Assembly: GCF_013401995.1 (NCBI RefSeq)
Contig: NZ_JACBJI010000001.1
Location: 140,353 to 204,352, forward strand
Length of the DNA: 64,000 nucleotides
Reading direction: 5' to 3'
From: Flavobacterium agri
GTDB taxonomy: Bacteria > Bacteroidota > Bacteroidia > Flavobacteriales > Flavobacteriaceae
The notes under the pieces are model-generated. The model saw nothing but the letters and a program-made list of their open reading frames with translations. It was not told the origin of the DNA and made no database searches. This document shows positions 17,429 through 25,722 of this stretch, piece after piece. How positions within the stretch are numbered: position 1 is the stretch's first letter; each line of letters starts with the position of its first letter. The position numbers were made by a program, and so were the translations under genes.

Positions 17429-17824
17429 ATGCAGAAACAACTCAATTCAGTCAAGGAATTCCACACGGCTTTCGGGCTCGGATATGCCGAATCGCCACGC
17501 GGTGATTTGGGCGAAAGCAAGAACATGCTGCGCTTCAATCTGATGAAAGAAGAAAATGAGGAATATTTGGAAGCCGTCCAGAACGACGATGTTGTCGAAA
17601 TCGCCGACGCTTTGGGCGACATGCTCTATATTTTGTGCGGAACGATCATCGAACACGGCCTTCAACATAAAATTGAGGAAGTTTTCGACGAAATCCAGCG
17701 CAGTAACATGAGCAAATTGGGTGAAGACGGAAAACCGATCTATCGCGAAGACGGGAAAGTGATGAAAGGCCCGAATTATTTCAAACCCGATTTTTCGAAA
17801 ATCCTCGAAAATATAGCATATTGA
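17429..17824 (+). CDS. MazG-like nucleotide pyrophosphohydrolase
   Basis: A 131-residue all-alpha NTP-PPase superfamily protein. It has the Mg-binding pattern LMKEENEEYLEA followed by EIADALGDMLYILCGTIIEHG, as in phosphoribosyl-ATP pyrophosphohydrolase-like and MazG-like enzymes, and the C-terminal KVMKGPNYFKPD segment. It probably hydrolyses a (d)NTP or nucleotide derivative for pool cleaning. The ATG at 17429 is preferred over 17402 because homologues start MQKQLN. It is divergent from the small membrane protein and followed by a terminator. Confidence 0.85.
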   Translation: MQKQLNSVKEFHTAFGLGYAESPRGDLGESKNMLRFNLMKEENEEYLEAVQNDDVVEIADALGDMLYILCGTIIEHGLQHKIEEVFDEIQRSNMSKLGEDGKPIYREDGKVMKGPNYFKPDFSKILENIAY

Positions 17825-17861
17825 TTATTGACATTATTTATTGCTGATAGAACACAAAATG

Positions 17862-17890
17862 AAAATCCCGGTTTTGACCGGGATTTTTTT
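17862..17890 (+). terminator. Terminator between convergent MazG-like gene and ilvE
   Basis: AATCCCGGT and ACCGGGATT make a perfect 9-bp stem with a TTTG loop and a T7 tail; A-run upstream permits function on both strands. Confidence 0.9.
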
Positions 17891-17923
17891 ATAGGAAATA
17901 AAAAAATAGCAATAAAGAATAGA

Positions 17924-18991
17924 TCAAACTTTCACCATCCATCCGAAATCATCAGTTTCCAAACCATATTGAAGGTTGGTCAATTTTTCCTTGAGTTGAG
18001 AAGCGAACGAGTTTTCGACTTTCGGAAGTTCGTAATACGTATCGTCATAACTGAATCCGACAATAGGATTGACTACCGCGGCCGTTCCGGCTCCGAAAAC
18101 TTCTTTGAGCGAACCGTTTTTGGCAGCATCGACAAGTTCCGAAACCAAAACCGAACGCACGTCTACGTCGATTCCTTGTTTTTTCGCGATTTCGATCAAA
18201 CTTTTTCGCGTGACGCCGTCTAGAATCCTTTCACTCGTCGGTGCCGTGTAAAGCGTATCGTTGATGCGGAAGAACACGTTCATCGTTCCGGCTTCTTCCA
18301 ATTTCGTGTGCGTGGCGTCATCCGTCCAGATGATTTGCTGGAAACCTTTTTCGTTGGCGAGTTTTGTCGGATAGAACTGTGCCGAATAATTACCCGCCGC
18401 TTTTGCCGCTCCGATTCCACCGTTCGCCGCACGACTGTAATGGTCGGCGATGATGACTTTCACTTCTCCCTGATAATACGATTTTGCAGGCGAAAGGATG
18501 ATCATGAAACGGTATTGTGTAGAAGGCGCGGCCACGACTCCGGAACCGATCGCGATCATGAACGGACGTATGTAAAGCGTATTTCCTTTTCCTTTTTTGA
18601 CCCAATTGCGCTCCAAATCGATGAGTTGTTTCATCCCGTCGATGAAGATCGAAGACGGGATTTCGGGCATGGCCAAACGCTCCGCCGATTTGTTGAAACG
18701 GTCCCAATTCTGGTCGGGGCGGAACAACCAAACGCTTTCGTCTTCGTGTTTATAGGCTTTCATGCCTTCAAAAATCGCCTGTCCGTAATGGAAAACCTTA
18801 GCCGAAGGATCGAGTAGGAAAGGCTCGTACGGTTTTATGACGGGCTTTTCCCACGCGCCGTTGCGAAAATCGCAGGTCAGCATGTGGTCGGAAAAAATAT
18901 TCCCGAAAACCAGGTTCTCGAAGTCTACGGTATCGATTTTAGAAGAAGAAGCCTTAACTATATCGATTTCGTTCGCGGTATTTATGCTCAT
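17924..18991 (-). CDS. ilvE: Branched-chain amino-acid aminotransferase
   Basis: A 355-residue PLP-dependent class IV aminotransferase that interconverts Leu/Ile/Val and their 2-oxoacids. The PLP Lys is K197 in GAAKAAGNYSAQ; other signatures are FHYGQAIFEGMKAY, LEEAGTMNVFF and FGAGTAAVVNPI. The length and motifs match the larger eukaryote-like BCAT class rather than the shorter E. coli IlvE. The ATG start follows a 274-base divergent gap (18992-19265) in which I see no further gene. Confidence 0.95.
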   Translation of the reverse strand: MSINTANEIDIVKASSSKIDTVDFENLVFGNIFSDHMLTCDFRNGAWEKPVIKPYEPFLLDPSAKVFHYGQAIFEGMKAYKHEDESVWLFRPDQNWDRFNKSAERLAMPEIPSSIFIDGMKQLIDLERNWVKKGKGNTLYIRPFMIAIGSGVVAAPSTQYRFMIILSPAKSYYQGEVKVIIADHYSRAANGGIGAAKAAGNYSAQFYPTKLANEKGFQQIIWTDDATHTKLEEAGTMNVFFRINDTLYTAPTSERILDGVTRKSLIEIAKKQGIDVDVRSVLVSELVDAAKNGSLKEVFGAGTAAVVNPIVGFSYDDTYYELPKVENSFASQLKEKLTNLQYGLETDDFGWMVKV

Positions 18992-19265
18992 TCCGTTTTG
19001 GTTTTGAACGGATTTTAAAATTCAATCCACTGAATTTCAGAGTGTTGAAAATAAAATCCAGATTTTTTTGTTGACACCATCGTCAGCGGGCTAAAATACT
19101 AAAAATCGAAATCATAAAAAATGGGCATCCAAATATTTATAAACGTTTATGAACATGGTTTGACCCGAAACGGCGGGCATTCGCATTAACCCGTTAAATT
19201 ATAGCGGCTTGTTCGAAAAACTGTTTATTTTTGCCCAAACTGAAAAAACGCAAACGATATATATT

Positions 19266-19895
19266 ATGAAAAAAGTAGTGTTGTTATCGGCTGTATTCCT
19301 TGCTTTTGCAGCTTGCAAGCAAGAAAGTAAACCGGCACCGGACCAGCCTGTGGAAACTCCCGCGGACACGATCAAAAAAGACACCGTCGCGCAAATCACG
19401 ACAAAGGAAGGCAAATTGCTAGCCGTGAATTTCACTGCGAGAACCGCGGACGCACGTTTCCCGGAAATCCTGACGACCGAACAACAAGAGCCGAATTATA
19501 AGTCTTTCGGAAAGAAAATCACGTCCGATAAGGCTTTGTCCGATGCGGCCATGCTCAAGAAATATCAAGGCTTGAAAAAAGGCGATACGATCCAGATCAA
19601 ATTCAAGTCGAAGGTTTCGAGCGTATGCAAGAAAAAAGGGTGCTGGATGAAAATGGATCTTCCGCAAAAGAAGAACGCATTCGTACGCTTTAAGGATTAC
19701 GAGTTTTTCGTTCCGCTGAATGCCGATAATTCGACCGCAATCGTAAGCGGGAAGGCATACATCGACGAGGTTTCGGTTGCCGAATTGAAGCATTACGCCA
19801 AAGACGGCGGCAAATCGCAGGAAGAAATCGACAAAATCAAGGAACCGCAAATCACTTACGCTTTCATGGCCGACGGCGTTCTTTTGGCTGAATGA
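19266..19895 (+). CDS. DUF4920 lipoprotein
   Basis: A 209-residue lipoprotein with lipobox LAFAAC (Cys17), a Pro/Thr-rich linker and a DUF4920 domain (about 85-205) with VCKKKGCWMKMDLP, FVRFKDYEFFVPLNA and a C-terminal ITYAFMADGVLL. Family members are Bacteroidota envelope proteins of unknown function; the conserved Cys/Met cluster could bind copper, which is inference. The ATG at 19266 is the start of the signal peptide. Its stop overlaps the next gene's start (ATGA). Confidence 0.85.
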   Translation: MKKVVLLSAVFLAFAACKQESKPAPDQPVETPADTIKKDTVAQITTKEGKLLAVNFTARTADARFPEILTTEQQEPNYKSFGKKITSDKALSDAAMLKKYQGLKKGDTIQIKFKSKVSSVCKKKGCWMKMDLPQKKNAFVRFKDYEFFVPLNADNSTAIVSGKAYIDEVSVAELKHYAKDGGKSQEEIDKIKEPQITYAFMADGVLLAE

Positions 19896-20356
19896 TGCGT
19901 TACCTGATTGCCACATTTGCTTGTGCGTTATTGGTTTCATGCGGTTCCAAGGAATCAAGCGATAACCAAAGCGCTGTCGATTCCGTTGCCGTTGCCAAAG
20001 ATTCCGCTTCGGGGAAGAAGTTCGAGATGTACGAGATGTCTGAGATGGCGATGCTCATGGAGCAGATGTACGTCGACAACAACCGCTTGAAGGAAAGGAT
20101 CAAGAACGGCGATACCATTGGCGCGTTCCCGAACCATTTCATGAAAATCCACAGCGCGGTGATGACCGATCCGAAAGAGAACGACGATTTCTTCAAGGAA
20201 AAGGCGGCGGCGTTCATCAAGGCGCAGGAATTGATCTATAAGGACCCGAAAAACGCCCAAAAGCACTTCAACGACGGCGTAGATGCATGCGTGCAATGCC
20301 ACGAAGTCAAATGCGCCGGACCGATTACAAGAATCAAGAAACTTTACATCAAATAG
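19892..20356 (+). CDS. Monohaem c-type cytochrome-like lipoprotein
   Basis: A 154-residue lipoprotein (lipobox LLVSC, Cys17) with a single c-type haem attachment motif CVQCH (C133, C136, H137) near the C-terminus. A haem site at the C-terminal end of a helical domain, with Met residues in the first helix (MSEMAMLMEQM), resembles cytochrome c'-type four-helix proteins, though overall similarity is weak. Its start overlaps the DUF4920 stop, and its TAG overlaps the probable GTG start of mnmD by one base. Confidence 0.78.
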   Translation: MMRYLIATFACALLVSCGSKESSDNQSAVDSVAVAKDSASGKKFEMYEMSEMAMLMEQMYVDNNRLKERIKNGDTIGAFPNHFMKIHSAVMTDPKENDDFFKEKAAAFIKAQELIYKDPKNAQKHFNDGVDACVQCHEVKCAGPITRIKKLYIK

Positions 20357-21018
20357 TGAAACGCGAGATCATCCGCACGGCCGACGGCTCAACGACGATC
20401 CATTTGCCCGATTGGGGCGAGTCGTACCATTCCAAACACGGTGCGATCCAGGAAGCGTATCACGTATTCATAAAAAACGGGCTTTCGCTTTTCGAGGGAA
20501 AGCCCGTTTCTATTCTGGAAATCGGGTTCGGCACCGGATTGAACGCCTTCATTACGTTTCTTGAATCGGAAAGTAAAAACTTCAAAATCGATTATGTCGG
20601 GGTGGAAGCCTATCCTATCGAAGCGTCCGAAGTCGTTTCGATGAATTATGTCGATGAACTCAAGGCGTCCGATCATTCGCCGACGTTTGCAACAATGCAC
20701 GAATCGGATTGGGAAATACCGATCGCTATTTCGCAAAATTTCACATTGACCAAGCGCAAACAATTCTTCCATGAAATCGATGACGTCGATCAATTCGATC
20801 TTATTTACTTCGACGCATTCGGTTATCGCGTGCAGCCCGAACTTTGGAGCACCGAAATCTTCACCAAAATGTTCACGGCGCTCAATCAAAAAGGCGTTTT
20901 GGTCACTTATGCGGCGAGAAGTCCTATAAAACGTGCCATGACAGAAGCAGGATTTACCGTAGAGAAATTGGCCGGACCACCGGGAAAACGTGAAATGTTT
21001 CGAGCTGCGAAACATTAG
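20356..21018 (+). CDS. mnmD: MnmD-type tRNA methyltransferase (DUF752)
   Basis: A 220-residue SAM-dependent methyltransferase, the stand-alone equivalent of the N-terminal half of MnmC, which methylates 5-aminomethyl-2-thiouridine at the tRNA wobble position. It has the SAM motif ILEIGFGTGLNAFITFLES, the SYHSKHGAIQEAYHVFI segment and FDLIYFDAFGYRVQPELWS. I choose GTG at 20356, overlapping the previous stop; an ATG at 20287 or 20311 would add residues inside the cytochrome gene. No MnmC2 oxidase domain is fused. Confidence 0.87.
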   Translation: MKREIIRTADGSTTIHLPDWGESYHSKHGAIQEAYHVFIKNGLSLFEGKPVSILEIGFGTGLNAFITFLESESKNFKIDYVGVEAYPIEASEVVSMNYVDELKASDHSPTFATMHESDWEIPIAISQNFTLTKRKQFFHEIDDVDQFDLIYFDAFGYRVQPELWSTEIFTKMFTALNQKGVLVTYAARSPIKRAMTEAGFTVEKLAGPPGKREMFRAAKH

Positions 21019-21275
21019 AATCCTTTTTCAAATGTTTCGGGCAGTAAAACAGTAGAATGTCGTTCACTGTTAAATAAGAAAATTCCGAATTTTGGATTTT
21101 ATGATTTTTTTAGCATTTGATATTCTTTAGATGGCTAAAATTCAGGCGTAAGACAAAATTGTTGAAAAATCCATTGTTAATTAACAAAGCTCTTTTGCAA
21201 TTTGAAAGGAAATTTTTAGTTACATTTGAGAGAACCAACAATCAGTTTTACCCAATAATAACGTTCAAACACAGT

Positions 21276-21473
21276 ATGAAGAGAACCATGTTTATTTACA
21301 CAAAAGAGATTCTGGAAAGAGTCAGTTTTGATCCTTCACTGTTCCTTAAAGAACTGCAAAAAGCATTAAAAGTATTACTTCCCTATGAGGTCGAACAATT
21401 AAAAGAGTGGCTGGTAGGATTTACGGTCGAAAAGCCCGAATTGAAACCCTGCCTGTCCTACGTTAACAAATAA
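21276..21473 (+). CDS. Small conserved flavobacterial protein, copy 1 (65 residues)
   Basis: The protein starts MKRTMFIYTKEILERVSF and ends CLSYVNK. It is a close paralogue of the gene at 21681: both share YTK-LERVSFDP-LF-KEL-KALK-LLPYE, a helical stretch, and KPELKPCL. It has no signal peptide or membrane segment and is predicted helical with a conserved C-terminal Cys. I recall similar proteins in other flavobacteria, always uncharacterised. Codons upstream of 21276 are AT-rich and non-conserved. It has its own terminator. Confidence 0.8.
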   Translation: MKRTMFIYTKEILERVSFDPSLFLKELQKALKVLLPYEVEQLKEWLVGFTVEKPELKPCLSYVNK

Positions 21474-21477
21474 AACT

Positions 21478-21504
21478 AAAGGAGCTTAAACGGCTCCTTT
21501 TTTT
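21478..21504 (+). terminator. Terminator of small paralogue 1
   Basis: AAAGGAGC and GCTCCTTT form a perfect 8-bp stem with a short loop and a T7 tail directly after the stop codon. Confidence 0.85.
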
Positions 21505-21680
21505 ATTGCTCTATATTATTTTTTTTGTAGGATTTTACTTTTTTATTTTATTAAAAAATGTATTTCATCGATGTTTTAAACACTTTGTCGGTTATTTTTT
21601 GACTTTTTCTTTGGCTATAACGATTTAGTTTTCTAGTTTTACTTCAAGTTCTTACTAAGATAAACCCTAAATCTTACGTT

Positions 21681-21875
21681 ATGCCGCGAATGATCTACGA
21701 TTACACCAAAAACGTTCTCGAGCGGGTAAGTTTTGACCCGAAGTTGTTCGTAAAGGAGCTGAGGAAAGCGCTCAAAGCGTTGCTGCCTTACGAACTCGAG
21801 ATGCTAAAAAAATGGTTGGACTATTTCACGAACCAAAAACCGGAACTGAAACCGTGTCTCACCGTAATCCAATAA
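21681..21875 (+). CDS. Small conserved flavobacterial protein, copy 2 (64 residues)
   Basis: This paralogue of the gene at 21276 starts MPRMIYDYTKNVLERVSF and ends CLTVIQ. Roughly two thirds of residues are identical between the two, including LERVSFDP, KAL-LLPYE and QKPELKPCL/EKPELKPCL, while third-codon positions differ strongly (copy 2 is richer in GC). That pattern implies protein-level selection on both copies. It is monocistronic, with its own terminator. Confidence 0.82.
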   Translation: MPRMIYDYTKNVLERVSFDPKLFVKELRKALKALLPYELEMLKKWLDYFTNQKPELKPCLTVIQ

Positions 21876-21906
21876 AAAAGGAAGCCCGCAAGGCTTCCTT
21901 TTTTAT
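21876..21906 (+). terminator. Bidirectional terminator shared with the oxyR miniprotein
   Basis: AAAGGAAGCC and GGCTTCCTTT form a 10-bp stem with loop CGCAA and T/A runs on both sides. Its right edge overlaps the stop codon of the 32-residue minus-strand gene. Confidence 0.88.
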
Positions 21907-22001
21907 TTGGAATGCTTACTGCGCCAGTCTTCGATTTTTTTCTTGGCCTTACGGGAATTGTAAAGCACGAACAGAAAGCCGATTCCAAGAGCGATCAACA
22001 T
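21903..22001 (-). CDS. 32-residue membrane miniprotein downstream of oxyR
   Basis: An ATG at 21999-22001, 9 bases after the oxyR stop, opens a 32-codon frame reading MLIALGIGFLFVLYNSRK then AKKKIEDWRSKHSK. It is one hydrophobic helix followed by a basic tail, a plausible small membrane protein. It ends exactly at a strong terminator, which suggests that the transcript includes it. Such short genes are usually missed in annotation. Conservation cannot be checked here. Confidence 0.55.
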   Translation of the reverse strand: MLIALGIGFLFVLYNSRKAKKKIEDWRSKHSK

Positions 22002-22010
22002 TGGACTAAA

Positions 22011-22952
22011 TTATTTCTTCGGAAGCGGGCTTATGATTTCCACATTCTGGAAAACGATCGCGCCTTTTATCACGCCTGCAATCGTCGAACGCAACGCTTC
22101 GATAATATGGATCTTGAGTTCTGTTTTGGGAAATACCAGACTCACTTCTCGCGAAGGTTTCGGATCTTCGAAATGATGCAGCTTTTTCTTGTCGGATTCC
22201 TTGAGATCTAATGTATGAAGATACGGTAGGAGCGTGGTGCCCAGACCTTCGTCGGCCAATTTGATAAGGGTTTCGAAACTGCCGCTCGCAATCGTAAAAT
22301 GCCCGTTCTCGTTAAGGTCGGATCGCTTGCAAAGATTGAGGATACCGTCGCGGAAACAGTGTCCGTCCTGAAGCAGCAGGATCTCGTCGATATTCAAATC
22401 GGATATTTCGAGTTCTTTCTTTTGTGCGACCGCATGGCCTTCGGGAATATACGCCACGAAAGGTTCGTAATAGAGCACGATTTCCTTGAGTTTTTCCTCT
22501 TGCAAAGGCGTGGCGGCTATCGCTGCGTCGAGATGGCCGTTCTTGAGACGCGTGATGATTTCCTCGGTGTTCAATTCTTCGATCACCAATTTTACTTTCG
22601 GATATTTCTTGATGAAATTATTGAGGAACATCGGCAGCAACGTCGGCATGATCGTCGGGATGATCCCAATGCGGAATTCGCCACCCACAAAGCCTTTCTG
22701 TTGATCGACGATATCCTTGATGCGTGTCGATTCGTTTACGATGTTCTTGGCCTGAGTCACGATTTTCTGGCCGATGTCGGTCAATTGGATCGGTTTTTTG
22801 CTGCGGTCGAAAATCAAAACGCCGAGTTCTTCCTCGACTTTCTGGATCTGCATCGAAAGCGTGGGTTGGGTCACGAAGCACTTTTCGGCGGCAAGCGTGA
22901 AGTTCTTGTGTTCGGCAACCGCGAGTACATATTGTAATTGAGTGATGGTCAT
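22011..22952 (-). CDS. oxyR: LysR-family hydrogen peroxide regulator OxyR
   Basis: A 313-residue LysR-type regulator. The N-terminal winged helix-turn-helix has FTLAAEKCFVTQPTLSMQI; the effector domain carries the redox pair C199 and C208 (DGHCFRDGILNLC), at the same residue numbers as in E. coli OxyR. Peroxide would form a disulfide between them and activate target genes. It is divergent from dps with a 95-base gap, the classical regulator-target layout, so dps and possibly oxyR itself are likely targets. Confidence 0.95.
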   Translation of the reverse strand: MTITQLQYVLAVAEHKNFTLAAEKCFVTQPTLSMQIQKVEEELGVLIFDRSKKPIQLTDIGQKIVTQAKNIVNESTRIKDIVDQQKGFVGGEFRIGIIPTIMPTLLPMFLNNFIKKYPKVKLVIEELNTEEIITRLKNGHLDAAIAATPLQEEKLKEIVLYYEPFVAYIPEGHAVAQKKELEISDLNIDEILLLQDGHCFRDGILNLCKRSDLNENGHFTIASGSFETLIKLADEGLGTTLLPYLHTLDLKESDKKKLHHFEDPKPSREVSLVFPKTELKIHIIEALRSTIAGVIKGAIVFQNVEIISPLPKK

Positions 22953-23047
22953 CTATTGAAATTTGTGATAAAAATAAGGAAACCATCATTTTTTATTATC
23001 GAAAATTGCGGTAATTTTCAGGTACGAAACATAAAAATCTTAAAAGC

Positions 23048-23527
23048 ATGAAAACCAATATGTTAGGGTTGCCGATTGCCGAATCCGAAAAGATCGTCAA
23101 GGAACTCAATACGTTACTGTCGAATTTCCAGGTCTATTACCAGAATTTACGCGGCATCCATTGGAACATCCGCGGTAAGCGTTTCTTCGATCTTCACGTG
23201 AAGTTTGAGGAATTGTACAACGACGCCCAACTTAAAATCGATATGATCGCCGAACGCGTGCTTACCATCGGCGGCACGCCTTTGCATCGTTTCGAAGATT
23301 ACCTGAAGCACAACCAACTCGAAATCGGGCACAACATTTCTAAAGATGAAACGGCTGTTCAGTTGATCGTTTCTTCTTTGACGGATCTGCTCAAAATCGA
23401 GCGCGACATCCTCAAGAAAACCGCCGAAATCGGCGATGAAGGCACGAATTCGATGATGTCCGACTTCATATCCGAACAAGAAAAAACGATTTGGATGATG
23501 AATGCGTGGCTCGAAGAGTCGATATAA
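23048..23527 (+). CDS. dps: Dps ferritin-like DNA-protection protein
   Basis: A 159-residue member of the Dps family, which assembles into dodecamers that oxidise Fe(II) with peroxide and store the iron. Ferroxidase ligands at the subunit interface are present with the family spacing: H38 (GIHWN), H50, E54, D65 and E69 (KIDMIAERV). The N-terminus is short and not Lys-rich, so direct DNA binding may be weak. It is divergent from oxyR and probably under its control, and is followed by a strong terminator. Confidence 0.96.
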   Translation: MKTNMLGLPIAESEKIVKELNTLLSNFQVYYQNLRGIHWNIRGKRFFDLHVKFEELYNDAQLKIDMIAERVLTIGGTPLHRFEDYLKHNQLEIGHNISKDETAVQLIVSSLTDLLKIERDILKKTAEIGDEGTNSMMSDFISEQEKTIWMMNAWLEESI

Positions 23528-23549
23528 GTTATCAACGAAAACGTTTGAG

Positions 23550-23585
23550 GCCTGAAACCGCAAAATTCGCGGTTTCAGGCTTTTG
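23550..23585 (+). terminator. Strong terminator after dps
   Basis: GCCTGAAACCGC and GCGGTTTCAGGC form a perfect 12-bp stem with a 7-base loop followed by TTTT. Confidence 0.85.
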
Positions 23586-23628
23586 CGTTTTAGCCGTTAA
23601 ATTTATTTTAAATTAATCTTGATTACGT

Positions 23629-23658
23629 TTGCAAAACCATGTCTACCGTCTATTTTTG
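23629..23658 (+). promoter_or_regulatory. Promoter of the small gene at 23663 (leaderless message likely)
   Basis: TTG at 23629-23631 (TTTG with the preceding T), a 19-base spacer, and TATTTTTG at 23651-23658 match the Bacteroidota promoter perfectly. The ATG at 23663 begins 5 bases after the -7 box, where transcription itself should start, so the mRNA would have almost no leader. It also rules out the upstream ATG at 23639, which lies inside the promoter. Confidence 0.7.
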
Positions 23659-23662
23659 CGAC

Positions 23663-23944
23663 ATGAGAGCGATCGTAAGACTTGTTTTGCTGATGTTCGT
23701 GTTTTTCCTTTCCACGCCGACGATTGTCAGCGTGATCAAGAAATCGTGCGATACTTCCTGCATTTTCAACATGTCTGAAGAGGAGCTCGCGCATAAGGAA
23801 GTCAAGGCCGAACTCAAGTGCTATTTTCCTTATCATTTGCCTGTGGCGGTAGAGGAAACGATCCAACCTGTCGCGGCAAAACCCATCGATATGGTCGATT
23901 CGTTTTCGGCCCGTATCCTGATCCCGCCTCCAGAACTGGTTTAA
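23663..23944 (+). CDS. Hypothetical small exported or membrane protein upstream of sulP
   Basis: A 93-residue protein of no known family. One hydrophobic N-terminal segment (MRAIVRLVLLMFVFFLS, about 1-20) is followed by a charged region with three Cys (SCDTSCIF, KCYFPYH) and a Pro-rich C-terminus. It starts 60 bases before the SulP gene and may be co-transcribed with it. An ATG at 23639 would add 8 residues but overlaps a perfect promoter. Confidence 0.6.
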   Translation: MRAIVRLVLLMFVFFLSTPTIVSVIKKSCDTSCIFNMSEEELAHKEVKAELKCYFPYHLPVAVEETIQPVAAKPIDMVDSFSARILIPPPELV

Positions 23945-24004
23945 TACATATAGCCCGGATGACGCAAAGTGCGTTCGTCCTCACATTGTATTAAATTTCA
24001 GGTC

Positions 24005-25684
24005 ATGACAAAAAAGACAAATATTTTTGCATACCTCAAGTCCGATTTTGCATCGGGACTCGTGGTATTCCTCGTGGCGCTTCCCTTGTGTTTGGGAATT
24101 GCGCTTGCTTCGGGCGCTCCGCCGCTTTCTGGCATCATCGCCGGTGTAATTGGCGGTATCATCGTCGGTTTTTTGAGTAAATCGCATTTGAGCGTTTCGG
24201 GTCCGGCGGCCGGTCTTACGGCTATCGTATTGACGGCGATTACGGATTTCGGTGCTTTCGACGTGTTCCTGCTTTCGGTCATCATCGCGGGATTGATCCA
24301 ACTCACGCTCGGATTCCTTAAAGCCGGGACGATTTCCAATTATTTTCCGAACAACGTCATAGAAGGCATGCTCGCCGGTATCGGCGTGATCATTATCCTC
24401 AAGCAAATTCCGCACGCCGTGGGTTACGACGCCGATTTCGAAGGCGACCAGGCGTTTGTTGAAACCGACGGATCGAATACGTTCTCATCGATTTTCGGGG
24501 CTTTGGATTATGTACAGCTCGGATCGATCGTAGTCACGTTGGTGTCGCTGGCGATACTGATTTCTTGGGACAAGATCGATTTCCTCAAAAAACTCAAACT
24601 CGTTCCGGGCGCATTGGTCGCGGTAATCACGGGTATTGCGCTCAATCAGATTTTTATCGCTACGGGAAGCAGCCTCGCGATTTCGGGCGATCATTTGGTT
24701 TCGCTGCCGGTTCCGAAATCGATTGGTGACTTGGCCAATTTTGTGACGCTTCCGGATTTTTCGGCTATCGGAAACTCTAAAGTCTGGATTACGGGCGCGA
24801 CGATTGCCGTTGTAGCTTCAATCGAAACCTTGCTCTGTATCGAAGCCGCCGACCGTATGGACGTGCAAAAACGCTACACCGACACGAACAACGAACTCAA
24901 GGCCCAAGGTATCGGAAACCTTATCAGCGGTATGATCGGCGGTTTGCCTATGACTTCGGTCGTAGTGCGTACTTCGGCCAATAACAATGCCGGTGCGAAA
25001 TCGAAAATGTCGACGATGATACACGGTGTTTTGCTGTTGATCTGCGTACTTTCGATCCCGATGGTACTCAACCTGATCCCGTTGGCTACGTTGGCGGCCG
25101 TGCTTTTGCTTGTCGGATACAAACTTGCGAAACCTGCCACGGTATTGCACTTTTGGCATCAAGGCAAATATCAGTTCATCCCGTTCATCGCGACATTGAT
25201 AGGCGTGGTGTTCACCGATTTGCTCAAAGGAGTTGCCATCGGATTGGCGATCAGCGTCATTTTCATCTTACGCGGGAACCTCAAGCGCGCCTACAATTTC
25301 CGCAAGGAACAATACGCCGACGGAGACGTGATCCACATCGATCTTGCGCAGGAAGTCTCGTTCCTCAACAAGGCGGCGATCAAGGCTACGCTTAGTGAAA
25401 TCCCAGAAAATTCGAAAGTGATCATCGATGCTTCGGATACGGTTTACATCGCACACGACATCCTCGATTTGATCCACGAATTCAAGACGACCCGTGCCGT
25501 AGACGAAAATATCCGCTTACGCCTCAAAGGTTTCAAAGAGGCCTATAACCTTGAAAATTCAGAGGAAATCCTCAACAAGGTGAGCGTGCATCATCGCGAG
25601 GAAGCCGTAAAAAGATTCGAGAACCAACAGCTGCGCAAAAGCGAATTTGCAGAAGCCGCCGACGTTCTCGACAGGAATGACTAA
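24005..25684 (+). CDS. SulP-family anion transporter with STAS domain
   Basis: A 559-residue inner-membrane transporter. About 12-14 membrane helices occupy residues 10-425, with the SulP signatures SGLVVFLVALPLCLGIALASG and SGPAAGLTAIVLTAI; a cytosolic STAS domain follows (about 440-555). Because the next gene, 38 bases downstream, is a beta-carbonic anhydrase, the cargo is likely bicarbonate, as in BicA-type proteins, rather than sulfate. The start is the ATG at 24005 (MTKKTNIFAYLKSDF). Confidence 0.92.
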   Translation: MTKKTNIFAYLKSDFASGLVVFLVALPLCLGIALASGAPPLSGIIAGVIGGIIVGFLSKSHLSVSGPAAGLTAIVLTAITDFGAFDVFLLSVIIAGLIQLTLGFLKAGTISNYFPNNVIEGMLAGIGVIIILKQIPHAVGYDADFEGDQAFVETDGSNTFSSIFGALDYVQLGSIVVTLVSLAILISWDKIDFLKKLKLVPGALVAVITGIALNQIFIATGSSLAISGDHLVSLPVPKSIGDLANFVTLPDFSAIGNSKVWITGATIAVVASIETLLCIEAADRMDVQKRYTDTNNELKAQGIGNLISGMIGGLPMTSVVVRTSANNNAGAKSKMSTMIHGVLLLICVLSIPMVLNLIPLATLAAVLLLVGYKLAKPATVLHFWHQGKYQFIPFIATLIGVVFTDLLKGVAIGLAISVIFILRGNLKRAYNFRKEQYADGDVIHIDLAQEVSFLNKAAIKATLSEIPENSKVIIDASDTVYIAHDILDLIHEFKTTRAVDENIRLRLKGFKEAYNLENSEEILNKVSVHHREEAVKRFENQQLRKSEFAEAADVLDRND

Positions 25685-25722
25685 CTTTAAACCAAATTAC
25701 AAACAGAAAAATATCCTAAAAA

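Noticed and set aside
18992..19265. Possible attenuator or riboswitch upstream of ilvE
   Set aside because: No leader peptide with branched-chain codons, no T-box and no clear terminator/antiterminator pair could be seen.
20287..20355. Longer mnmD start inside the cytochrome gene
   Set aside because: It adds non-conserved basic residues overlapping the haem motif region; the GTG at the stop-start overlap is more natural.
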